From positions 1 through 8,668 of the forward strand of contig JAIRSA010000146.1 of the NCBI GenBank assembly GCA_031255695.1: a stretch of DNA of 8,668 nucleotides. Reading direction: 5' to 3'. The notes beneath the pieces are model-generated. The model was not told where the DNA came from. It was given only the letters and a program-made list of their open reading frames with translations, and ran no database searches. Positions 1 to 6,300 of this stretch are shown here, piece by piece (the first letter of the stretch is position 1; every line of letters begins with the position of its first letter). The DNA is from Eubacteriales Family XIII. Incertae Sedis bacterium (GTDB lineage: Bacteria; Bacillota; Clostridia; Peptostreptococcales; Anaerovoracaceae). The translations under genes were made by a program, and so were the position numbers.

Positions 1-660
1 GTGCTTGATGCCGTTCGGGCTGTCTGGCTCGTTGCCGCTTCTGGCAAGGAAACCAGTGCTTAGGAACTTCACGTCGGGATTGGTGAAATGCCATACGACG
101 GCCTTGGTGGCCGTGACTGCCACGTCATACCCGAAAGGCCCAAGCGCCCCGCCGGCGTCGCTCAGTTTGAACTTGCCGTTCATCCTATCGGTGCTTTCTT
201 TCGTCCCCTGGTAGCCGTTCACTATGACCCACTCCAGCTGGCGCCAGTGCGCCTTCAGCGTGGCGGGGGCCTGATCGGGCGCCACCGACACATAGTTCGG
301 GACTATATCGGTGAGGACGCCCTTTATCCACTCGGAGGAGCTGCCGCCCCTGCCGCCGTTGGCGTAAGGGTGGAAGGGCACTTCGGCGTCTGCGCAGTAT
401 ATCTGCGGAAGCACAAGCGGCCCATCCTTGCCGTTTATATGCGCACCGCCCAGAGGCACGTCGCCGGTGGTCTCCCAATGCTCTCCCCCTTGCCCATGCG
501 CGTATGTGAGCTGTATGGCGTCATTATACTGCAGGACCAGCGTATACATGGTGCTGTCGGGCACTGCGTGCACGGCCGCGATCTGCCCGCAGATAAGGCA
601 GACGGCCAGGGCCAAAGCAAGGCGGCGTGGACGCTTGTTCTTTGTTTTTTTCGTTATCAT
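1..660 (-). CDS. Secreted thioester-domain (TED)-like surface protein, 3' end missing
   Basis: This open frame starts at ATG 660-658 and runs without a stop to the left edge, giving 220 residues of a longer protein. The start is fixed by AAGGAG at 667-672, six bases upstream. Residues 1-32 form a signal peptide: a basic stretch (K4-R13), a hydrophobic core (L14-V30) and a probable cleavage site after VHA (residue 32), so the protein is exported. The rest resembles thioester domains of Gram-positive adhesins: an IYCAD segment with Cys89, an EWVIVNGYQG segment (143-152) and ATKAVVWHFTN (184-194), which lines up with the family's TQxAIWxxT motif. In active members Cys and Gln form an internal thioester that bonds covalently to host or surface targets. 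Here the Gln position is Lys186, so the bond may not form. Family assignment is by motif recall, not by search. Downstream stalk and anchor regions, if any, lie outside the window. It is divergent from the plsX cluster and functionally unrelated to it. Confidence 0.72.
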   Translation of the reverse strand, partial: MITKKTKNKRPRRLALALAVCLICGQIAAVHAVPDSTMYTLVLQYNDAIQLTYAHGQGGEHWETTGDVPLGGAHINGKDGPLVLPQIYCADAEVPFHPYANGGRGGSSSEWIKGVLTDIVPNYVSVAPDQAPATLKAHWRQLEWVIVNGYQGTKESTDRMNGKFKLSDAGGALGPFGYDVAVTATKAVVWHFTNPDVKFLSTGFLARSGNEPDSPNGIKH

Positions 661-749
661 AACGATCTCCTTCCAGACACAGATCCCGGCTGCGGCTTCT
701 TATACTGTTTAATTGGCCGCGCCGGCGGAGGCGGTTTGGCTGCGCTTGT

Positions 750-771
750 GCCAGGCCTATGCGGGCCTGGC
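750..771 (-). promoter_or_regulatory. Leader hairpin in the 5' UTR of the TED-like gene
   Basis: GCCAGGCC and GGCCTGGC form a perfect 8-bp inverted repeat around a six-base loop. It lies between the predicted promoter and the start codon, about 90 bases before the ATG. On the minus strand no T-run follows, so it is not an intrinsic terminator for that transcript. On the plus strand only a weak ATTTTG follows. A role in leader folding or mRNA stability is possible but unproven. Confidence 0.5.
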
Positions 772-818
772 GGCATTTTGACGCGCCCCGATCAACTTTT
801 GGACTTTTCATCTATTAA

Positions 819-847
819 ATTGTAACATATAATCGATGCACATTCAA
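819..847 (-). promoter_or_regulatory. Sigma-A type promoter with extended -10 for the TED-like gene
   Basis: Read on the minus strand, TTGAAT (847-842) is followed after exactly 17 bases by TACAAT (824-819), with TG one base before the -10 hexamer (an extended -10). Transcription would begin near 812, giving a leader of about 150 bases before the ATG at 660. The match to the vegetative consensus is good, and the site lies in the AT-rich stretch where a promoter for this gene is expected. The start point is inferred. Confidence 0.65.
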
Positions 848-868
848 CAAAAATCGGACAGAAAAGCC

Positions 869-925
869 GGATAAATGAGGGCTAAGGGTTTAATTGACGG
901 CCATATTTTTCCAACGCGCTAATAT
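869..925. repeat. Degenerate intergenic repeat, copy 1
   Basis: This copy begins with GGATAAATG, continues through GGGCTAAGGG and ends in a 35-base core (891-925) that opens with TAATTGACGG. The second copy lies at 993-1061. The two cores agree at about 25 of 35 positions by hand alignment, and the GGATA...AAGGG lead-in is also shared. The core contains the 13-mer CCATATTTTTCCA (901-913), which recurs exactly at 1186-1198. Confidence 0.45.
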
Positions 926-992
926 GTATTTTTCGTATCGCCGCCGCCCCATATCAAAATATCGTCGATCAATCTATATATTCAATGGGAAG

Positions 993-1061
993 GGATAGAA
1001 ATGCAGGGTAAGGGATACTGAAAATTTAATTTGCGGTCAAATTTTCTCAAGCGGCAAATAT
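993..1061. repeat. Degenerate intergenic repeat, copy 2
   Basis: GGATAGAAATG, then GGGTAAGGG, then a 35-base core (1027-1061) opening TAATTTGCGG and ending CAAATAT. It parallels copy 1 at 869-925 with small insertions. No coding frame is preserved between the copies. Confidence 0.45.
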
Positions 1062-1185
1062 ACCTAAATACGTGCATTTTTATGATTTAAGCCGATTTAC
1101 GCCCAGACATCATTTGAAACACCGCATATTCACAAAAATTGGATTAACAGCCAGGAAAATTTGCGACTGCGAGTATAATCAATGA

Positions 1186-1198
1186 CCATATTTTTCCA
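1186..1198. repeat. Exact second copy of the 13-mer CCATATTTTTCCA
   Basis: CCATATTTTTCCA occurs here and at 901-913. The flanks are partly similar: a TAAT element about 7 to 10 bases before each copy, and a GCG triplet shortly after (AACGCG and TAGCG). This looks like a third, shortened member of the degenerate repeat family. It ends directly at the start of the GC-rich tandem repeat block. Confidence 0.45.
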
Positions 1199-1200
1199 TA

Positions 1201-1288
1201 GCGTAGGTCGGAGGCTTGAGCAGCGCAGGCCGTGGGCTTGAGCAGCGTAGGCCGGAGGATTTAGCAGCGTAGGCCATGGGCTTTAGCG
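1201..1288. repeat. Four tandem 22-bp GC-rich repeats
   Basis: Four head-to-tail units begin at 1201, 1223, 1245 and 1267, each opening GCG(T/C)AGG and ending TT(G/T)AGC. They differ from each other at only a few positions. The 22-base period is not a multiple of three, so the array does not encode a repeat protein in any single frame. Composition switches sharply from AT-rich to GC-rich where the array begins. Function unknown. Confidence 0.8.
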
Positions 1289-1292
1289 CCGC

Positions 1293-1378
1293 TTGATCGC
1301 GCGCGCCAAGGCCCGCACCCGGCCCATGCCGCCGTTTGATCGCGCGCGCCAAGGCCCGCGCCCGGCCCATGCCGCCGG
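1293..1378. repeat. Two tandem 43-bp GC-rich repeats
   Basis: Units 1293-1335 and 1336-1378 both open TTGATCGCGCGCGCCAAGG and differ at only about two positions (A1317 against G1360, and the last base). The period is not a multiple of three, arguing against coding. The array follows the 22-bp repeats almost directly and ends about 60 bases before the plsX promoter. Each unit holds CGCGCCAA, whose complement TTGGCGCG recurs in the repeats between smc and ftsY. Confidence 0.8.
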
Positions 1379-1435
1379 GCACACGCCAAAACCTTTGAAA
1401 ACTGTAAAATTAATGCGACAGTCTTGGCGAAAAAA

Positions 1436-1464
1436 TTGCAATCATTTCCTTGGTATGTTATAGT
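1436..1464 (+). promoter_or_regulatory. Sigma-A type promoter with extended -10 for the plsX operon
   Basis: TTGCAA (1436-1441) and TATAGT (1459-1464) are separated by exactly 17 bases, and TG at 1456-1457 makes an extended -10. Transcription would begin near 1471, leaving a leader of about 100 bases before plsX. The -10 region shares ATGTTA with the minus-strand promoter at 819-847. This is the only good promoter I see ahead of the plus-strand cluster. Confidence 0.65.
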
Positions 1465-1473
1465 AGTACTAAG
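1459..1473. promoter_or_regulatory. Possible FapR-like operator half-site at the plsX promoter
   Basis: GTACTAA at 1466-1472 (TTAGTAC on the other strand) matches one arm of the palindromic operator used by FapR, the malonyl-CoA-sensing repressor of plsX and fab genes in Bacillota. It overlaps the expected transcription start. The second arm is poor: TTATAGTA lies too close and carries an insertion, so the standard 17-bp palindrome is not present. Treat as a candidate only; no fapR gene is in the window. Confidence 0.25.
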
Positions 1474-1537
1474 TCGCTGCCTGAAGATGGCTGTATTTTC
1501 ATGCAGTTTCTAAGCATATGCAATTGTTTGAGGCAAA

Positions 1538-1553
1538 CCCCTGGCGGCAGGGG
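1538..1553 (+). promoter_or_regulatory. Short GC hairpin in the plsX leader
   Basis: CCCCTG and CAGGGG form a perfect 6-bp stem around the loop GCGG, ending 19 bases before the plsX start codon. No T-run follows, so it is not an intrinsic terminator. It sits immediately before the G-rich stretch (1559-1563) that probably serves as the ribosome binding site, so it could influence initiation. Confidence 0.4.
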
Positions 1554-1572
1554 CAGATGGGGGTTATGGTAT

Positions 1573-2610
1573 ATGAAGGCGAGAACGATCATTTTGGATG
1601 GCATGGGCGGGGATCACGCCCCGGCAGAGATTGTCGCGGGCGCGGCGCTGGCGTCGATGCAGACGGAGCATAAAATATGCATAGTCGGCGATGAGGAACG
1701 GATAAGGGAAGAGCTTGCGAAGCGGAAGCACAACCCGGCCGCCATCGAGACTGTGCACGCCGAAGAGGTGATCCACGGCCACGACGCGCCTGTCAAGGCG
1801 ATCCGGACAAAGAAACGCTCGTCGATAGTGGTAGGCATCAACATGGTCAGGGACGGCCAGGGCGATGTCTTCATATCGGCGGGCAACACGGGCGCGCTCA
1901 TGGCAGGGGGGCTGTTCATATTGGGCAGGATACAGGGCGTGGACAGGCCCGCGCTGGCAAGCACCTACCCCGTACTGAGCGGCGGCGTGTCCCTGCTGGT
2001 GGATTCCGGCGCGAATTCCGAATGCAAGCCGAACAACCTGCTCGAATTCGCCGCTATGGGCTCCATATATATGGAACAGGTGATGGACATAGAGAAGCCG
2101 ACTGTGGGCCTGGTGAACATGGGCACCGAAGAGAACAAGGGCACCATGGTGCTCAAGTCCGCATATACCATGCTTTCCCGCAGCCGGGACGAGCTTGACG
2201 CGCTGAACTTCATCGGCAACATAGAGGCCCGCGACGTGCCCAACGGGCCCGCTGACGTGCTCGTGTGCGACGGCTACGTGGGCAACGTGATACTGAAACT
2301 GACCGAGGGGCTGGCCTGGAGCATGCTCAAACTGCTGAAGCGGAAATTCACGGCGAACATCTTCACCAAGATGGGCGCGGCCATGCTCGGAGGCAAACTC
2401 AAGGAGCTGAAAGAGGTCTTCGACTATTCGGAATATGGCGGCGCGCCGATACTGGGCGTCCGCGGCGCCATGGTGAAGCTGCACGGCTCCTCCAATGCCG
2501 GCGCAGTGAAGAACGCCATACTCAAATCGGTGCCCTACGTGGAGAACGGCGTGGTCAGGCGGATAGAGGAAAGGATGATAGGAATGGAGGCAATCGCTAT
2601 CAGTGAATGA
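1573..2610 (+). CDS. plsX: Phosphate acyltransferase PlsX
   Basis: PlsX converts acyl-ACP and phosphate to acyl-phosphate, the donor used by PlsY in the first step of phosphatidic acid synthesis. It is a soluble enzyme that associates with the membrane. The 345-residue length is normal for the family. Visible conserved stretches are DGMGGDHAP (9-17, usually DAMGGD), SAGNTGALMA (102-111), NMGTEENKG (182-190), CDGYVGNVILKLTEG (232-246), YGGAPILGVRG (288-298) and HGSSNA (304-309). The open frame extends upstream to 1450, but ATG 1573 is chosen because the conserved N-terminus begins there and the extra 41 codons overlap the promoter and look nothing like PlsX. GGGGG at 1559-1563, nine bases upstream, is a modest ribosome binding site. 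It is first in the operon and overlaps rnc by eight bases. The fab and acpP genes that often sit between plsX and rnc are absent. Confidence 0.96.
   Translation: MKARTIILDGMGGDHAPAEIVAGAALASMQTEHKICIVGDEERIREELAKRKHNPAAIETVHAEEVIHGHDAPVKAIRTKKRSSIVVGINMVRDGQGDVFISAGNTGALMAGGLFILGRIQGVDRPALASTYPVLSGGVSLLVDSGANSECKPNNLLEFAAMGSIYMEQVMDIEKPTVGLVNMGTEENKGTMVLKSAYTMLSRSRDELDALNFIGNIEARDVPNGPADVLVCDGYVGNVILKLTEGLAWSMLKLLKRKFTANIFTKMGAAMLGGKLKELKEVFDYSEYGGAPILGVRGAMVKLHGSSNAGAVKNAILKSVPYVENGVVRRIEERMIGMEAIAISE
2586..2590 (+). promoter_or_regulatory. Ribosome binding site for rnc, inside the plsX 3' end
   Basis: GGAGG lies 12 bases before the GTG at 2603, a somewhat long spacing. The next in-frame start, ATG 2621, has no better upstream signal and would trim the N-terminus. 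Because the site lies within plsX, ribosomes finishing plsX probably help start rnc. Confidence 0.5.
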
Positions 2611-3304
2611 GAAAATTCTGATGGACAGGATAGGTTATCGCTTCAAGGATGCGGAACTGCTCCGGACGGCGCTCAACCACAGTTCATATGTCAATGAATG
2701 CAGGCTCGCGAAATCCGAAAGCAACGAGAGGCTGGAGTTCCTGGGCGACGCCATGCTGGAAGGCTTCATAAGCTACGAGCTTTTCAGGCGGCTGCCATTT
2801 ACGGAGGAAGGTGACCTGACAAAGCTGCGGGCGCATATTGTATGCGAAAAATCGCTGTTCCGCTGCGCGTCCACGTTCTCGCTCGGCGAATTCCTGAACC
2901 TTGGGCGGGGCGAGGAGCTGAACGGCGGCAGGAGGCGGAGCTCGGTCGTGGCGGACGCCATGGAGGCCCTGATAGGCGCGGTATACGTCGACGGGGGCAC
3001 CGAGGCCGCCACGGATTTTGTCGTCAAGGCATTCGCCGCGATCATAGATGAGGCCACGTCGGGCGCCGTGGGCGCCGACTACAAGTCGAGGTTGCAAGAG
3101 CTTTTGCAGGCCGACGGCCCAGTGTCCATACATTACGAAGTGGAGAAGGAAGAAGGCCCGGATCATGACAAGCTTTTCTACGTAAATGTATTCGACTCCG
3201 GGAAGACGATAGGCTATGGCATGGGGAAAAGCAAGAAGCAGGCGGAGCAGAACGCCGCAAAGAACGCTCTTTTGGGCATGAAAGGGGCGTCCTGTGTATT
3301 TTAA
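2603..3304 (+). CDS. rnc: Ribonuclease III
   Basis: RNase III cleaves double-stranded RNA, notably the rRNA precursor and structured mRNAs, as a Mg-dependent homodimer in the cytoplasm. The 233-residue protein has the normal two-domain layout. The catalytic domain (about 1-150) carries the signature NERLEFLGDA (41-50) and ADAMEALIGAVYVDGG (117-132). E45, D49, D118 and E121 fit the conserved metal-binding acids. A double-stranded RNA binding domain follows (about 158-227), with DYKSRLQELLQ at its start and KSKKQAEQNAAKNAL near its end. The start is GTG, overlapping the plsX stop by eight bases; ATG 2621 (residue 7) is a less likely alternative. The 3' end overlaps smc by 11 bases. The rnc-smc pairing is widespread in Bacillota and supports both calls. 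Confidence 0.96.
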   Translation: MNEKILMDRIGYRFKDAELLRTALNHSSYVNECRLAKSESNERLEFLGDAMLEGFISYELFRRLPFTEEGDLTKLRAHIVCEKSLFRCASTFSLGEFLNLGRGEELNGGRRRSSVVADAMEALIGAVYVDGGTEAATDFVVKAFAAIIDEATSGAVGADYKSRLQELLQADGPVSIHYEVEKEEGPDHDKLFYVNVFDSGKTIGYGMGKSKKQAEQNAAKNALLGMKGASCVF

Positions 3305-6300
3305 GCGGATTGATATCAATGGGTTCAAATCCTTTGCGGAGCCGGTGACGATAGAATTCCAGGAGGGGATAACCTGCGTGGTGGGCCCCAACGGCAGCGG
3401 CAAGAGCAATATCTCCGACGCCATACGCTGGGTCCTGGGCGAACAGAGCCCCAAGGCCCTGCGCGGCGGCAAGATGGAAGAGGTGATCTTCGCCGGCACG
3501 GCATCCCGCAAGCCCAAGGGCATGGCCGAGGTGACGCTGGTGATCGACAACAGCGCGCGGATATTGCCGATAGACTTCGCGGAGGTCGCGATACGGCGCA
3601 GGATGTTCCGCTCCGGCGAGATAGAGTATTCCATAAACAACACGCAATGCCGCCTACGCGACATACGCGAGCTGATAATGGACACGGGCATAGGCGTGGA
3701 CGGCTACTCGGTCATAAGCCAGGGCAAGATATCGGAGATCGTGAACAGCAAGCCGGAGAACAAGCGCGAGCTGTTTGAAGAGGCGGCGGGCATCACCAAG
3801 TACAGGGCCAAGAAGGCCGAGTCGGAAAGGAAGCTGGAGTCGGCGTCGGCGAATCTCGACCGTGTCGACGACATCATTGACGAGATAGAGGCGCGCATAG
3901 GCGGGCTCAAGGAGGACAGCGAGAAGGCCAAGGAATACCTGGTGCTGCGCGACAGGTACAAAGAGCTTGAGATAAACATAACCCTTAAAAATATAGACAA
4001 TATACAGCTGAAAAACGAATACATAAAGGACGAGCTTGCGGAGATAGAGGCGCGCATAGAAGAGATAAAGGAGGACAAGGCCGGCCTCGACGCCGAGAGC
4101 CTGGCGGGCCGCGAGCGCGGCAGCGCCCTGGAGGCGGAGGCCGCGGAGATGAACGCCCGGCTGATGGAGAACGTGAACGAGGCCGCCGAGATAGCGGGCC
4201 GCGCACAGTTGAACGAGGCGAAGAAAGAGACGCTCGAACGCGACAAGGAACGGCTCGCGGACGAGATGGGGACGCTTTCCGGCAGGCTGGCCAAGGAGAA
4301 GGAGAACCTGGGGTCGCTCATGGACGGCGCGGGCGAGGCGGACGCCAAGCTCGGCGCGCTCCGCAGCGAAATGATCGCGGGCGCGGCCAAGGCCGCCGCC
4401 CAGGCGGAGCTTGTGGCCAAGCTGACGGAGCGGTCAGACAGGCTGAAAAACAGCATATTCGAGATCCACAGGGAGCGCGCGGCCAAGGAGAGCGAGGCCG
4501 CAGGCATGGAGAACCTCACCGAAACCCTGTCGAAGCGCCTGGAGCAGCTCGAAGCCGAGATCGAAAGCTCCGGCGCGGGGATCGCCGACATAGAGTCCGC
4601 GCTGGGGCAGGCCGAGGGGCGCGCGGCGGAAGCAGAGGAGTCGCTCTCGCGCCTGTCCCGCGAATACGCGGGCGCGGAGGCCGCATACGCCGAGCATTCC
4701 CAAAAGGAGGAGGTGCTCTCGGCGGAGAGCCAGAAGGCCAGGCTGCGCTATGAGCAGCTTTCGGCGCGGCGGAAGACCATCGAGGAGATGGAGAGCAACT
4801 ACGAGGGCTACAATTCGGGCGTCAGGGCGGTCATGAAGTCGGGCGTGAAGGGGCTGCGCGGCGTCGTGGCAGAGCTAATGGAGGCGCCCAAGGGCATGGA
4901 GGTCGCCATAGAGACCGCATTGGGCGCGTCGATGCAGAACATAGTCTGCGAGGACGACGACAGCGCCAAGGCCGCGATCAGATACCTGAAGGACAACAAG
5001 GCCGGGCGGCTCACCTTCCTGCCGATGAAGACCATAAGGGGCGGCGGGGACAGGAAAGACGCCGCAGTGGCGGAGGCCAAGGGCTTCATGGGCTACGCGG
5101 TGGGCAATATACGCTTCAGCGACGATCTGCTCGCGATATTCGAATATCTGCTGGGCAGGGTCGTCATCATGGACAACCTGGAGAATGCGGTGGCCGCATC
5201 GAAGCAGGCGGGTGGCAGGCTGCGTTTCGTAACGCTCGACGGCGATGTCATAAACGCGGCCGGCGCCATAACGGGCGGGGCCTTCAAAAATAGATCCGCG
5301 AACCTGCTGGCGCGGCGCAGCGAGATCGGCGAGCTCGCCAGGCAGCTGGAGGGGCTCGCGCAGGAGCGCGAAGGGATCAACAGCGCGATCGAGGGGCTGC
5401 GCGGGGACATAGAGGCGGACCGCGGGGCCATGAAGCGCGCGCAGGCCGCGCTGCGTGGCAAGGAGATGGAGAAGGCGGCGGCCGACAGCGAGGCGGCCAA
5501 CCTAGCGGCGCGGCTCGCGGAGATGTCGGAGCGCGGCGTCAAGTGGGAGAAGGAGAGCGCGGGCATAAAGTCCGAGATGGAGAAGTCGCGGGGCATGATA
5601 GACAGCCTCCTGGCGGAGATCGAAGGCCTGAAGGCGAAGGAGGCCGAAACCGCGCTTGAGGCGGAGGAAGAGCTCAAGCGGCACGAGGATGAGAAGGCCG
5701 CCTTCGACAAGCTGAATGAAGAGGTGACGGAGATCCGGCTGAGGACCGCCGCGGCGGAGAGCGAAAAGCTCAATGCGGACAGGATCATAGAGCGGGTCAG
5801 GGCGAGCATAGCGGAGATAGAGGCGGACATCGAAGCGCGCCGCGCCAAGCTCGAAGAGGCCGGGCGCATGGAGGCGGAGCTATACACGGGCGATATCGAC
5901 ATCGCGGGGCTTCTGGAAGAGAAGGAAAACGAGAAGAAGGGCCTTGAGATAAGGCTGGAGATAATACGCGAGCAGCGGGCGAAGGCGGCCAGGCTGGCAG
6001 ACGAGCTTGCGGCAGGCAAGGAGGAACTGGACGGCCGGCTGGCGGCCGAGCAGACGCGCAAATACGAGGCCGAGATACGGAAGGCGAAGAACGACACGCT
6101 GCTCGACTCCATGAAGGACAAGCTGTGGGAGGAATTCGAGGTGTCGTACATACAGGCGATCGAATTCAAGAAGGGCGGCTTTGTCATGGGTCCGGCGGTG
6201 AAGGAGAGCCGCGAGATCAGGAACCGCATGAAGGTGCTCGGCGAGGTGAATGTAGGCGCCATACGCGAATACGAGGCCGTGAGCGAGCGCTACGAGGTGC

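Larger units (their letters stand above)
848..1200. other. AT-rich intergenic stretch, no gene seen
   Basis: This stretch between the two outward-facing promoters has much lower GC than the rest of the window. I find no open frame with a ribosome binding site, no tRNA-like cloverleaf and no known RNA. What it does hold is a set of degenerate direct repeats, listed separately. A single ATATTCACA near 1126-1134 resembles a DnaA box, but it is alone and does not support an origin. Confidence 0.6.

Noticed and set aside
568..660. Lipoprotein signal (lipobox) in the TED-like protein
   Set aside because: The Cys residues at 21 and 24 are not preceded by a Gly/Ala/Ser lipobox position, and an ordinary cleavage site (VHA) is present further on.
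750..780. Plus-strand intrinsic terminator
   Set aside because: The 8-bp stem is good, but only four T residues follow, offset by a GGCA, and no plus-strand gene precedes it in the window.
661..812. Cyclic-di-GMP riboswitch in the TED-like gene leader
   Set aside because: GCCGCAGCCGGG resembles one segment of the class I aptamer, but the GGCAAACC and GACGCAAAGCC core segments are not present in the right order.
88..825. Plus-strand 245-codon open frame opposite the TED-like gene
   Set aside because: It is a shadow of the minus-strand frame, which has a signal peptide, a strong ribosome binding site and a promoter. The plus-strand product resembles nothing and has no start signal.
1126..1134. 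DnaA box / replication origin in the AT-rich gap
   Set aside because: Only one near-match (ATATTCACA) was seen, with no cluster of boxes and no dnaA or dnaN nearby.
1201..1378. CRISPR array
   Set aside because: The repeats are directly contiguous with no unique spacers of regular length, and no cas genes are present.
1179..1382. 67-codon minus-strand frame across the tandem repeats
   Set aside because: The repeat periods (22 and 43) are not multiples of three, so no protein repeat is encoded, and there is no ribosome binding site.
1450..1572. In-frame upstream extension of plsX giving a 386-residue protein
   Set aside because: The extra 41 codons overlap the promoter, have no ribosome binding site and do not resemble PlsX, whose conserved N-terminus begins at ATG 1573.
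1564..2484. 306-codon minus-strand open frame within plsX
   Set aside because: Antisense shadow in GC-rich DNA. The product is His/Arg/Ala-rich with no recognisable domain, while the sense strand is clearly PlsX.
5093..6262. 389-codon Ser/Ala-rich minus-strand open frame within smc
   Set aside because: Antisense shadow of the Glu/Ala-rich coiled coil; low-complexity product with no start signal.
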